A program made the translations under genes and the position numbers. The notes beneath the pieces were generated by a model, which was given only the letters and a program-made list of their open reading frames with translations, was not told the DNA's origin and did no database searches. Shown here piece after piece: positions 7,929 to 15,783 of a stretch of 64,000 nucleotides of DNA. Position 1 is the stretch's first letter. Each line of letters opens with the position of its first letter. This DNA is from JBBQVZ01 sp963695975 (GTDB taxonomy: Bacteria; Actinomycetota; UBA4738; HRBIN12), in NCBI GenBank assembly GCA_963695975.1, contig CAVOIB010000012.1, forward strand, positions 1 to 64,000, written 5' to 3'.

Positions 7929-9350
7929 CTAGCAGTCGTAATACAGGTGGAACTCGTACGGATGGGGGCGCAAGCGCACCGCGTCGAGCTCGTGGGCCCG
8001 CTTGTACTGGATCCACGTGTCGATGACGTCCTGCGTGAACACGCCGCCCTCGAGCAGCCACTGGTGGTCGTTCTCCAAGTTGTCGAGCACCTCTTCGAGC
8101 GAGCCCGGCACCTGCTTGACCATCGCCTTCTCCTCAGGTGGCAGGTCGTAGAGGTCCTTGTCCATGGGCTCGGGCGGCTCGATCTTGTTCTTGATCCCGT
8201 CGAGACCCGCCATCAGCATCGCGCTGAACGCGAGGTAGGGGTTGCACGCCGGGTCCGGCGTGCGGAACTCCAGCCGCTTCTGCGCGGGGCTCTTCGAGAT
8301 CACGGGGATGCGGATGCAGGCGCTGCGGTTCCGCTGGCTGTAGACCAGGTTGATCGGCGCCTCGTAGCCCGGCACCAGCCGCCGGAACGAGTTCGTCGTG
8401 GGATTGGTGAACGCGAGCAGCGACGGCGCGTGTGCGAGCAGCCCGCCGATGTACCAGCGGCCCATGTCGCTGATGCCCGCGTAGCCGACCTCGTCCCAGA
8501 ACAGGTTCTCATCACCGTTCCACAGGCTCTGGTGCGTGTGCATGCCCGAGCCGTTGTCCTTGAACAGCGGCTTCGGCATGAACGTGACGGTCTTGCCAGC
8601 CTTCCACGCCGTGTTCTTGACGATGTACTTGTACTTGAGGACGTTGTCCGCGGTCTTGAGGAGCGGGCCGTACCGCATGTCGATCTCGGCCTGGCCCGCC
8701 GTGCCGACCTCGTGGTGGTGCACCTCGATGTCGATCCCGACCTTCTCGAGGTTCAGCACCATCTCGCTGCGGAGGTCCTGGTACTGATCCATCGGTGGGA
8801 GTGGGAAGTAGCCCTCCTTGTAGCGTGGGCGATAGCCGAGGTTCTTCCCACCCATCTCGGCGCCGGAGTTCCACACGCCCTCGGCCGCGTCCACGTGGTA
8901 GTAGCCCTCGTGCTCGTTCTGGTCGAACCGGATCGAGTCGAAGATGTAGAACTCGGCCTCGGGTCCCCAGTAGCTGATGTCGGCGATGCCCGTCTGCTTC
9001 AGGTAGAGCTCGGCCTTGCGGGCCACGTACCGCGGGTCGCGGCTGTACATCTCGCCGGTCACCGGGTCCTTCACGAAACAGTTGATGTTGAGCGTCGCGT
9101 GCTGCGTGAACGGGTCCATGTATGCCGTGTCGGCATCGGGCACCAGGAGCATGTCCGACTCCTGGATCTCCTGGAAGCCGCGGATCGACGAGCCGTCGAA
9201 CCCGATCCCGTCCTCGAAGATCGAGTCGGAGAGCTCGTCCGCCGGTACGGAGAAGTGCTGCATCAGGCCCGGCAGGTCGCAGAAGCGGAAATCGACGATC
9301 TCCGCCCCCTGCTCCTTCACCATGGCCAGGACGTCCTTGGGTGTCGCCAC
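7929..9350 (-). CDS. glnA: Glutamine synthetase type I
   Basis: This 473-residue enzyme makes glutamine from glutamate, ammonia and ATP and forms cytoplasmic dodecamers. Visible landmarks are the N-terminal beta-grasp (IVDFRFCDLPGLMQHFSVP), the latch GIGFDGSSIRGFQ, the metal/ATP motif WGPEAEFYIFD, HHHEVGTAGQAEID, the KPLFKDNGSGMHTHQS loop and NRSACIRIP. The C-terminal KDLYDLPPEE contains the tyrosine that is adenylylated by GlnE in type I-beta enzymes, so post-translational control is likely. The start is the GTG at 9350 (VATPKDVLAMVKE) with GGAGG upstream; a longer frame to 9476 has no similarity. The upstream region carries a candidate GlnR box and the gene lies next to glnR. Confidence 0.97.
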   Translation of the reverse strand: MATPKDVLAMVKEQGAEIVDFRFCDLPGLMQHFSVPADELSDSIFEDGIGFDGSSIRGFQEIQESDMLLVPDADTAYMDPFTQHATLNINCFVKDPVTGEMYSRDPRYVARKAELYLKQTGIADISYWGPEAEFYIFDSIRFDQNEHEGYYHVDAAEGVWNSGAEMGGKNLGYRPRYKEGYFPLPPMDQYQDLRSEMVLNLEKVGIDIEVHHHEVGTAGQAEIDMRYGPLLKTADNVLKYKYIVKNTAWKAGKTVTFMPKPLFKDNGSGMHTHQSLWNGDENLFWDEVGYAGISDMGRWYIGGLLAHAPSLLAFTNPTTNSFRRLVPGYEAPINLVYSQRNRSACIRIPVISKSPAQKRLEFRTPDPACNPYLAFSAMLMAGLDGIKNKIEPPEPMDKDLYDLPPEEKAMVKQVPGSLEEVLDNLENDHQWLLEGGVFTQDVIDTWIQYKRAHELDAVRLRPHPYEFHLYYDC

Positions 9351-9411
9351 GTTCCCTGCCTCCTTGCCGCTCGACGTTCCTCCAAGCCTAGGAGGGTGGC
9401 GACGCGACGCG

Positions 9412-9438
9412 GTCACAGACGCGTTAACTCTGGGTAAC
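9412..9438 (-). promoter_or_regulatory. Candidate GlnR box upstream of glnA
   Basis: Read on the minus strand, three half-sites GTTAC, TTAAC and GTGAC are separated by exactly 6 nt each. This matches the actinobacterial GlnR layout of 5-bp a/b sites at an 11-bp pitch (gTnAC-n6-GnAAC-n6). The box lies 62-88 bp before the glnA GTG. A TAGGCT -10 candidate (9385-9390) lies downstream, so the box covers the -35 region and upstream, as expected for an activator site. Confidence 0.65.
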
Positions 9439-9442
9439 GAAC

Positions 9443-9466
9443 GGGCCCCGGCGGATGCCGGGGCCC
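9443..9466. repeat. Hairpin (9-bp stem)
   Basis: gggccccgg and ccggggccc flank a 6-nt loop. It lies immediately upstream of the GlnR box, between the small membrane ORF and glnA, and may act as a second terminator that insulates glnA. Confidence 0.5.
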
Positions 9467-9504
9467 TGGGCTCCAACGGCGGGCGGAGGTCCCCGTCCGA
9501 GGGG

Positions 9505-9526
9505 GGAGGTCCGAAGAGGGACCTCC
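9505..9526 (-). terminator. Hairpin after the small membrane ORF
   Basis: ggaggtcc / ggacctcc form an 8-bp stem with a 6-nt loop, starting 11 nt after the stop of the 38-codon ORF. No T tract follows, so this is a possible rather than a proven terminator. Confidence 0.45.
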
Positions 9527-9536
9527 GCGCCGTGGG

Positions 9537-9653
9537 TTACCGACCCCGAACGGGTGCCCGTTCTGGCCGGAGGATCGAGCTCAGGACCGCAAGGCCGAGG
9601 GGGAGGGGACCCATCCAGAGGATGAAGTTCACGGCCCTGAGCACGTTTGCCAT
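9537..9653 (-). CDS. Possible 38-residue membrane protein between glnR and glnA
   Basis: The ATG at 9653 opens a 38-codon frame. It has a short N-terminus (MANVLRAVNF), a hydrophobic core of about 18 residues (ILWMGPLPLGLAVLSSIL) and a basic tail (RPERAPVRGR), the layout of a single-pass small membrane protein. A hairpin follows its stop directly. No good ribosome binding site is seen. The nitrogen-control neighbourhood (glnR, glnA) invites a link to ammonium or glutamine transport, but this is only context. It may also be a chance frame. Confidence 0.4.
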   Translation of the reverse strand: MANVLRAVNFILWMGPLPLGLAVLSSILRPERAPVRGR

Positions 9654-9769
9654 ATGCAGGTCATCGGCTCGGAGGCGGTCTGTGGCGCAGGCGCAGTTGG
9701 AAGCATTTCTTGCTCGCCCGGTACCCGCGTTCGGGTAAGACCTCCGGCCTTGGGCGGCTGCCGCCGAGG

Positions 9770-10435
9770 TCAGCCCTCCGTCTCGGCGGCGCGGTAGCCG
9801 ACGCTCCGCACCGTCTCGATCAGGTGCTCGTGCTCGGGCCCGAGCTTCGCGCGGAGCCGGCGCACGTGGACGTCGACGGTCCGCGTGCCGCCGTAGAAGT
9901 CATAGCCCCAGACCTCGCGCAGGAGCGCCGGCCGCGTGAAGACGCGGCCGGGGTGGGAGGCCAGGAACCGGAGCAGCTCGAACTCCTTGAACGTCAGGTC
10001 GAGCGGGCGACCGCTCACCGTGACGTGGTAGCTGTCGGTGTCGATGGCGAGCGGACCGAGGCGAACGGTGGAGCCGTCGCCGGCGCCGGCGCGCCGCCGG
10101 AGGAGCGCCATGCGCAGCCCGATCTCGGCGGGCGGCGCGCCGGGGTACATGAACTCGTCGGCCACCTCATGCCACGGGTACCGCTCGAGCTGGTCGCGTT
10201 CCATGATCACGAACGCCGGGATCCGAGCGTCGAGTGCGCGTAGCGCCGTGAGCACGGACCACGCCTGGCCTGGGTTCTCGCCCGCGTCCACCATCACGAC
10301 TTCGGGCTCAAGCTCGCGCACGTGCGCGAGGGACGTCACGGCGAGCGGTTCCACCTTGACGTCGGGGCGCAGCTCCGACAGGGCCGGCAGTGCCGCCTCG
10401 GGGGCGCGATCGGTCAGCAGGACGAGTGGGGCCAT
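9770..10435 (-). CDS. glnR: GlnR-like orphan OmpR-family response regulator
   Basis: A 221-residue protein with an N-terminal receiver-like domain (1-110) and a C-terminal OmpR/PhoB winged helix (about 125-218). The receiver is atypical: the start MAPLVLLTD lacks the acidic pair and the phosphorylation segment reads VVMVDAGENPGQ, like the phosphorylation-independent actinobacterial GlnR. The DNA-binding domain (TFKEFELLRFLASHPGRVFT, GGTRTVDVHVRRLRAKLG) matches GlnR very closely. GlnR controls nitrogen assimilation genes including glnA. The start is the ATG at 10435 with GGAGG upstream. Position beside glnA and a GlnR-type box supports the assignment. No histidine kinase gene is adjacent. Confidence 0.85.
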   Translation of the reverse strand: MAPLVLLTDRAPEAALPALSELRPDVKVEPLAVTSLAHVRELEPEVVMVDAGENPGQAWSVLTALRALDARIPAFVIMERDQLERYPWHEVADEFMYPGAPPAEIGLRMALLRRRAGAGDGSTVRLGPLAIDTDSYHVTVSGRPLDLTFKEFELLRFLASHPGRVFTRPALLREVWGYDFYGGTRTVDVHVRRLRAKLGPEHEHLIETVRSVGYRAAETEG

Positions 10436-10487
10436 CGGGACCTCCACCTTAGCCGGTCGGCATGTGCGCCGGTACGCTTGACCAGCG

Positions 10488-11288
10488 ATGACGAACGTCC
10501 AGCACGCCCTCTCGCACCACTGGAAGGTGCCGGCGTTCGCGTTCTCGCTGATGACCGACGACGGTGTGCGGATCGTCGGCACCCGGCTCGGCGCCGCCGA
10601 CCCCGGCCGGCCGGCGGTCGTCGCGGTGCACGGGTTGATGGGCTGGCACGCGAAGCCACGGTTCGCGGCGCTCGTCGAGCAGCTCACGCCGTGGTTCACG
10701 GTGTACGCGTTCGACATGCGGGGGCACGGGGATTCCGCGGGCGTCTCGGACTTCGGCGGCGCCGAGATCCACGACGTGGACGCCGTGGTGGGGTTCGCGC
10801 GCGCGGAGGGTCACGCGCGCGTGGTGACCGTGGGAACCTCCCAGGGCGCGATCGCGGCGATACGTCATGCGGGGCTGCTCGGAGGGGTGGACGCCGTTGT
10901 CGGCATCTCGTCCCTCGCGTATTGGGACTGGCACGGCGGCGCGGATCCCGTGGCGCGCAGGCAGCTCCATGCGCGGATCGGGACCCGGTCGGGCCGCGCC
11001 GCGCTCCGCGCGTGGGGCGTGCACCTGCCTGATCACTGGGAGGAGCCGGAGTCGCCGGAAGAGGTCGTGGGGAAGATCGCGCCGACGCCGGTCGTGATCA
11101 TCCACGGGACCGACGACCGACTGTTCGCGGTCGATCACGCCCGGCGGCTGTACGAGGCCGCGGGCGAACCGAAGCGGCTGCTGCTCGGCGACGGGTTCGG
11201 TCACGCCGAGGACGGGCTCACGCCGGCGTTCGCTCGCCGGCTGGTCAGGGTCGTGCACGAGACGCTGGAGCTGCCGTGGTCCGGGTGA
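10488..11288 (+). CDS. Alpha/beta hydrolase
   Basis: A 266-residue soluble alpha/beta-hydrolase. The oxyanion-hole segment VAVHGLMGW, the strand/turn FDMRGHGDSAG, the nucleophile elbow GTSQG (Ser about 117), the acid-bearing strand VVIIHGTDDRLF and the terminal histidine region GFGHAEDG are all present. The natural substrate cannot be predicted. TACGCT lies 9 nt before the ATG, consistent with a leaderless transcript diverging from glnR. Its last 13 nt overlap the start of the MoaD-like gene, so the two are probably co-translated. Confidence 0.85.
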   Translation: MTNVQHALSHHWKVPAFAFSLMTDDGVRIVGTRLGAADPGRPAVVAVHGLMGWHAKPRFAALVEQLTPWFTVYAFDMRGHGDSAGVSDFGGAEIHDVDAVVGFARAEGHARVVTVGTSQGAIAAIRHAGLLGGVDAVVGISSLAYWDWHGGADPVARRQLHARIGTRSGRAALRAWGVHLPDHWEEPESPEEVVGKIAPTPVVIIHGTDDRLFAVDHARRLYEAAGEPKRLLLGDGFGHAEDGLTPAFARRLVRVVHETLELPWSG

Positions 11289-11635
11289 GGCTGTTCGCGG
11301 CGCTCCGCGAGGCCGCGTCCGCGTCCGAGATCGAGGCCCCGGGGAAGACGGTCGGCGAGGTGGTGGACGCGCTGAGCGCGCGGTTCGGTGAGCGGTTCGC
11401 CGCCGTGGCCGGTGTGTCGTCGTTCGTGGTGAACGGCGAACGGGCGACGCGTTCCACGCCGATCGCCGAGGGGGACGAGGTGGCGCTCTTGCCGCCGGTA
11501 TCCGGCGGCGCTTGCGGTCGGGGATCTAGTCGAACCACCATGGACGACGTGTCGGTCGAAGCGCATCGTCCAGGGCAGTCAGGGTGGCGACGAGCTGGCT
11601 CCTTCGCTCGTGCAGGTTCGTTGTCAACCTCTTGA
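11276..11635 (+). CDS. MoaD/ThiS-like sulfur carrier with a C-terminal extension
   Basis: A 119-residue frame starting at GTG 11276. Residues 1-78 form a beta-grasp ubiquitin-like carrier (VRLFAALREAA, FVVNGERATRSTPIAEGDEV) ending in the diagnostic LLPPVSGG. MoaD, ThiS and CysO carriers normally end at this Gly-Gly, which is adenylylated and thiocarboxylated. Here the frame reads on for 41 residues (ACGRGSSRTT...), which have no visible similarity. The protein would need proteolytic trimming, as for QbsE-like carriers processed by JAMM peptidases, or the frame may be disrupted. No molybdopterin or cysteine biosynthesis partner is adjacent. Confidence 0.7.
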   Translation: MVRVRLFAALREAASASEIEAPGKTVGEVVDALSARFGERFAAVAGVSSFVVNGERATRSTPIAEGDEVALLPPVSGGACGRGSSRTTMDDVSVEAHRPGQSGWRRAGSFARAGSLSTS

Positions 11636-11713
11636 CGCTTCGCGGTGCGAACCACCCGCGCCCTCGTCAACCGGGTGACGCCACGCTCGACATCCTCTTT
11701 CACTCGACGTTCT

Positions 11714-12202
11714 TCACCAGAGTTGCGGCTTCGCCACCATGAGCACGACGATCGCGACCACCATCGCGGTCGCCACCAGGCCGAGCAGGGCCGACCGGCG
11801 CGCTACCTCGCGGTATTCCTCGCTCACGGCGCCCCCACCATCCGCCGCGAGCCCCTCCGCCAGGTCGGCCTGCCTCCGCAGCACCGGCGCGTAGACGGTG
11901 ATGCCGAGCACCGCCACCGCGACGTAGAGCGCGATGCCCAAGAGCAACCACGACGTGCCGAACAGGTCGATCTTCAAGAGCCATACGAGCACGACGCCGG
12001 TCGCGAGTTGCGCCATGTAGGCCGGATTGGCCAAACGCCGATCGAGCGTCTGGATCGTCCGGATGGCGAACACCCGATCCTGCCCGCCGCTCCGTTCGCC
12101 GAGCGCCATGATGATCCCGAACGTGAGGTTGGTCCCCAGGCCGGCGATCGCGCCGAGCACGTGGAGCACGAGCACCACGCGGATCCAGTCCACCACGTTC
12201 AC
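11714..12202 (-). CDS. Four-helix integral membrane protein (DUF2269-like)
   Basis: A 162-residue protein with about four membrane helices (VVLVLHVLGAIAGLG, MAQLATGVVLVWLL, SWLLLGIALYVAVAVLGITV, ALLGLVATAMVVAIVVLMV). The pattern of an HVLGA motif in helix 1 and a long cytoplasmic loop between helices 3 and 4 resembles DUF2269 proteins; the function is unknown. The GTG at 12202 is preceded by TAGGCT with a 7-nt gap, a leaderless arrangement, and no ribosome binding site. It diverges from the lipid kinase gene across a gap of only 48 bp. Confidence 0.65.
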   Translation of the reverse strand: MNVVDWIRVVLVLHVLGAIAGLGTNLTFGIIMALGERSGGQDRVFAIRTIQTLDRRLANPAYMAQLATGVVLVWLLKIDLFGTSWLLLGIALYVAVAVLGITVYAPVLRRQADLAEGLAADGGGAVSEEYREVARRSALLGLVATAMVVAIVVLMVAKPQLW

Positions 12203-12250
12203 GCCGGGGAGCCTAGCGCGGCGACCCTGCCATACTCGGCGCAGATCTGT

Positions 12251-13168
12251 ATGCGCTTCCATCGCGTCCTCCTCGTCGTGAACCCCGTCGCGCGGACGGT
12301 GTCGAAGCCCACGCTCGCCGTCATCGAGAAGGCCCTCTCCGCGGACTTCCGTCTGGAGGTGTCCGAAACGAAGGAGCGCGGCCACGCCAATGAGCTCGCC
12401 TCGCAGGCCGTAGACGAGGGGATCGATCTGGTCGTCGTCTTCAGCGGCGACGGCACGATCAACGAGGTCGTGAACGCGCTCGCCGGCACCGAGACCGCGC
12501 TCGGTGTCATCCCCGGGGGTGCCACGAACATCCTGGTCCGGGCGCTCGACCTCCCCACCGATCCCGTCGAGGCGACCGGCGTCCTGATCACGAAAGCGCT
12601 CGACGATGAGACGTTCCGTTTGAACCTCGGCCGGGCCGATGGCCGCTACTTCGCGGTCAACTGCGGCGCCGGCGTCGACGCCGCCGCGATGAAGCGCCTG
12701 GACGAGAAGTTCCCGAACACGAAGGCGAAGTTCGATCGGGCGGCGTTCCGCGCTGTCGCGTGGGAGCTCCTCACCGGGTACGCGGGGCGCTCCCCCGACC
12801 TCCAGGTGACGATCGACGACCACGAGCCGACCCCGAGCCTTTCGGTCATGCTCGGACGCACCGACCCGTACACCTACTACAAGGACCGGGGATTACGGAT
12901 GACCCCCGAGGCCTCGCTCGAGTCGGCGGGGCTCGACGTGCTCTCGGTCCGCAAGCTGGCGCGGCGGAGCGTGCCGCGGATCGCGTGGCAGGTCTTCGGC
13001 TCGGCGCGCCACGTCCATGGCCGCGACATCGACTACGTCCACGACGCGCACCACGTGCTGGTGACGTCGGACGATCCGTTCCCCGTGCAGGTGGACGGGG
13101 ACTCGCTCGGCGACCATCTCCGCCTCGAGATCGATCTGGCGCCCGAGGCGCTCTGGGTCGTCGCCTAG
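12251..13168 (+). CDS. Diacylglycerol/lipid kinase family protein
   Basis: A 305-residue soluble DAGK-catalytic-domain protein. VLLVVNPVA, the nucleotide loop FSGDGTINEVVNAL and the GGATNILVRAL motif (the family's G-x-N strand) are present, as is the C-terminal beta-sandwich with VQVDGDSLGDH. Family members phosphorylate diacylglycerol or related lipids using ATP at the membrane. The ATG at 12251 is the first likely start; the frame is open far upstream. It ends in a CTAG shared with the convergent cysH gene, so the two stop codons overlap. Confidence 0.88.
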   Translation: MRFHRVLLVVNPVARTVSKPTLAVIEKALSADFRLEVSETKERGHANELASQAVDEGIDLVVVFSGDGTINEVVNALAGTETALGVIPGGATNILVRALDLPTDPVEATGVLITKALDDETFRLNLGRADGRYFAVNCGAGVDAAAMKRLDEKFPNTKAKFDRAAFRAVAWELLTGYAGRSPDLQVTIDDHEPTPSLSVMLGRTDPYTYYKDRGLRMTPEASLESAGLDVLSVRKLARRSVPRIAWQVFGSARHVHGRDIDYVHDAHHVLVTSDDPFPVQVDGDSLGDHLRLEIDLAPEALWVVA

Positions 13169-13902
13169 CTCGTCTCGGTCGCGGACTGACCGGGGACGGC
13201 CTGGATCCCGCACTCCCACTTCGACAGGCCCGCCCAGCGCCCCGCCCGCTCAGGCTCGTCCGCCAGTCGCGCCCTGGTGCACGGCGCGCATCCGATCGAG
13301 CTGTAGCCGAGGTCGTAGAGCGGGTTGTGCGGGAGGTCGTGCTCCTTGATGTAGCGCCACACCTCCTGGGAGCTCCATGCGGCCATCGGGTTCACCTTCA
13401 CGATCCAGCGCCCGGGCTCCAGCTCGTACTGCTGCACGAAGGGCGCGGCGGCGCGGGTGGGCGAGGAGTCGCGTCGGAACGCGGTGACCCACGCATCCAG
13501 CTCGCGGAGCGCGTGGAACATCGGTTGCACCTTGTTCAGGTCGCAGCACCGCTCCGGGTCCCGTTCGAACAGGCGGGGACCGAACGTCTCGAGCTGCCGC
13601 TGGACCGTGTATCGCCCGACCAGGTCGACCACGTTCAGACCCAGCCGTTCGGCGAGCTGCTCCTTGAACGCGAGCGTCTCTGCGAACTGGTAGCCGGTCT
13701 CGAGGAACAGGATAGGGATGTCGGGACTGATCTGCGTGGCCAGGTGCATCACGATCGTGCCCTCGGCCTGGAACGCCGACGCGATCGCGATCCGCTCCAA
13801 GCCCGAACGCTCGAGCGCCCACGCGAGGATCTCGCGCGGGTGCGCGTCCTCGAACGCGAGGTTGAGCGCGACGAGCTCGTCGGCGGGGAGGAGTGTCTGC
13901 AC
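13165..13902 (-). CDS. cysH: Assimilatory adenylyl-sulfate (APS) reductase
   Basis: A 245-residue PP-loop protein that reduces activated sulfate to sulfite with thioredoxin. It carries the cysteine pairs CC (119-120) and CAPC (205, 208) that bind the [4Fe-4S] cluster of APS reductases, and the catalytic cysteine in WECGIQ (231). The paired cysteines distinguish it from the cluster-free PAPS reductases, so APS is the likely substrate. The start is GTG 13902; TAGACT precedes it by 8 nt (leaderless). It is divergent from sat, which makes APS, forming a two-step sulfate assimilation pair. No APS kinase is present in the window. Confidence 0.93.
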   Translation of the reverse strand: MQTLLPADELVALNLAFEDAHPREILAWALERSGLERIAIASAFQAEGTIVMHLATQISPDIPILFLETGYQFAETLAFKEQLAERLGLNVVDLVGRYTVQRQLETFGPRLFERDPERCCDLNKVQPMFHALRELDAWVTAFRRDSSPTRAAAPFVQQYELEPGRWIVKVNPMAAWSSQEVWRYIKEHDLPHNPLYDLGYSSIGCAPCTRARLADEPERAGRWAGLSKWECGIQAVPGQSATETS

Positions 13903-13974
13903 GGGGCGCGAGTCTACCCGAGGGTCGTTTCGTATGCTGACGACTCCCCCGACCTCGACGAAAGGCTGATCACC

Positions 13975-15147
13975 ATGCCCGAGCACACCCAGATCGCGCC
14001 GCACGGCGGGACCCTCGTCGACCTCCTCGCCGCCGGCGCTGAAGCCGAATCCCTGCGTTCGGAGGCCGTGAACCTGCCCAAGCTCGTCGTCTCCGAACGC
14101 GAGCTCTCGGACCTGGAGATGCTCGCCGTCGGGGCGCTCAGCCCGCTCACGGGGTTCCAGGGCGTCGCCGACTACCACTCGATCCTGGAGACGATGCACC
14201 TGCAGAACGGTCTCGCGTGGGCCATCCCGGTCACCCTGTCGGTCGACGAGGACGGTTCGCATCGGCTGGGCGGCGCGTCGTCGCTCGCGCTGTGCGCGAC
14301 CGAGGGCGGCGAGCCGCTCGCGGTCGTCCGCATCTCGGAGATCTTCCGCCGCGACAAGGCGAAGGAGGCCCTCAACGTCTACCGGACGGAAGACGTCGAG
14401 CACCCAGGCGTGAGCGCGCTCCACGAGGCAGGCGACTTCTGCGTCGCCGGCGAGCTGCGCGTCCTCGACCTCCCCGCGCACGACGACTTCCTCCCGTACC
14501 GCATGACGCCGGTGCAGACCCGCGCCGCGTTCGCCGAGCGCGGTTGGGGCACGGTGGTCGGGTTCCAGACCCGCAACCCGATCCATCGCGCGCACGAGTA
14601 CATCCAGAAGTGCGCGCTCGAGATCGTCGACGGCCTCCTGGTGCACCCGCTCGTCGGAGCCACCAAGGGCGACGACGTTCCCGCCGACGTCCGGATGCGT
14701 TGCTACGAAGCGCTCTTCGAGGGCTACTACCCGAAGGACCGCGCGATGGTCTCCGTCTTCCCAGCGGCGATGCGCTACGCGGGACCGCGCGAGGCGATCT
14801 GGCACGCGATCTGCCGCAAGAATTACGGTTGCACGCATTTCATCGTGGGGCGCGATCACGCCGGCGTGGGCAGCTACTACGGGACGTACGACGCGCAGGA
14901 GATCTTCACCGAGTTCGAGCCCGGCGAGCTCGGTATCACCACGCTCAACTTCGAGCACTCGTTCTGGTGTCAGGCGTGCGAGGGGATGGCGTCACCCAAG
15001 ACCTGCCCGCACGGCGAACAGACGCGAGTCTCCCTGTCCGGCACCAAGGTCCGCGAGATGCTGCGCGCCGGCGAGCGTCCTCCGCAGGAGTTCAGCCGGC
15101 CCGAGGTCGCCGACATCCTGATCGCAGCGATGCACGGGACGGACTAG
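13975..15147 (+). CDS. sat: Sulfate adenylyltransferase
   Basis: A 390-residue homo-oligomeric ATP sulfurylase that forms APS from ATP and sulfate. Visible motifs are the N-terminal PUA-like domain (LVVSERELSDLEMLAVGALSP), the QTRNPIHRAHEY active-site motif, GRDHAGVG and the C-terminal SGTKVREML. A zinc-type cysteine cluster (FWCQACEG, CPHGEQ) is present, as in many prokaryotic Sat proteins. The ATG at 13975 has a weak AAAGG upstream, and TATGCT near 13933 is a plausible -10. It diverges from cysH. Its TAG stop overlaps the stop of the convergent acetyltransferase. Confidence 0.95.
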   Translation: MPEHTQIAPHGGTLVDLLAAGAEAESLRSEAVNLPKLVVSERELSDLEMLAVGALSPLTGFQGVADYHSILETMHLQNGLAWAIPVTLSVDEDGSHRLGGASSLALCATEGGEPLAVVRISEIFRRDKAKEALNVYRTEDVEHPGVSALHEAGDFCVAGELRVLDLPAHDDFLPYRMTPVQTRAAFAERGWGTVVGFQTRNPIHRAHEYIQKCALEIVDGLLVHPLVGATKGDDVPADVRMRCYEALFEGYYPKDRAMVSVFPAAMRYAGPREAIWHAICRKNYGCTHFIVGRDHAGVGSYYGTYDAQEIFTEFEPGELGITTLNFEHSFWCQACEGMASPKTCPHGEQTRVSLSGTKVREMLRAGERPPQEFSRPEVADILIAAMHGTD

Positions 15148-15698
15148 TCCTCGACCAGTTCCTCCGCCAGCAGGCCCATCACATACGAGTCCACGAGGGC
15201 GCCGTTCACGAACTCGGCCCGCCGACGCGTGCCCTCCTGGCGGAAGCCCACCTTCTCGTAGGCGCGCAGACCCCGAGGGTTCGTCGAGAACACGTTCAGC
15301 TCCACACGCTGCAGGTTCATGTGCCGGAACGCGAACCGACAGAGCGTGCGGACGGCGTCGGTGCCGAACCCCTGGTTCCATCGGGGCTTCGCCAGCCAGA
15401 TCCCCAAGAGCGCCGAGCGATGGCTGGTCTCGATGTCGAACAGCGAGCAGCCGCCGACCGGCTCGCGCTCCGTGAGCCGTTCGATCGTGAACACGGCGGT
15501 CTTGGGATCCTTCTCCGCCGCCTCGACGAACGCACGGAACCCGGCGATCGGCTGCGGCATCACCGGGCCGAGGTGTTCCCCCACCTCCGGGTCGTTGAAC
15601 AGGTCGTTCAGCGTGTCGGCGTCGGCCGGTTCGGGCTTGCGCAGTCGGATCAGACGGCCTTCGAACGCCGGACGGTGCTCTTCCACGGCGAGGAGCAT
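15144..15698 (-). CDS. GNAT acetyltransferase (RimJ/RimL-like)
   Basis: A 184-residue GNAT protein. RLIRLRKPEPADADTLND opens the fold, LLGIWLAKPRWNQGFGTDAV gives the acetyl-CoA pyrophosphate loop (Q/R-x-x-G-x-G/A), and NLQRVELNVFSTNPRGLRAY followed by KVGFRQEG is the typical C-terminal half of RimJ/RimL-type enzymes that acetylate protein N-termini or small amines. Its substrate is unknown. It is convergent with sat and shares the CTAG of the two stops. Confidence 0.82.
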   Translation of the reverse strand: MLLAVEEHRPAFEGRLIRLRKPEPADADTLNDLFNDPEVGEHLGPVMPQPIAGFRAFVEAAEKDPKTAVFTIERLTEREPVGGCSLFDIETSHRSALLGIWLAKPRWNQGFGTDAVRTLCRFAFRHMNLQRVELNVFSTNPRGLRAYEKVGFRQEGTRRRAEFVNGALVDSYVMGLLAEELVED

Positions 15699-15783
15699 AG
15701 TTGGTAGCCTCGACCGGGCCGCCCCCGGACCACTCACGGTCCCCGACGAGGAGGCACACGACCTGAGGCAGGTCCCCACCCGC

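Noticed and set aside
7106..8026. 306-codon plus-strand frame over the PPOX gene
   Set aside because: It is antisense to a clear PPOX protein and crosses the glnA terminator; composition is typical of GC-rich shadow frames.
9016..9738. 240-codon plus-strand frame over the start of glnA
   Set aside because: It is antisense to the glnA N-terminus and to the glnR-glnA intergenic region, with no recognisable domain.
11520..11600. Possible tRNA near TCGAACC at 11528
   Set aside because: The T-loop-like sequence lacks a complementary stem, anticodon arm or acceptor stem on either strand.
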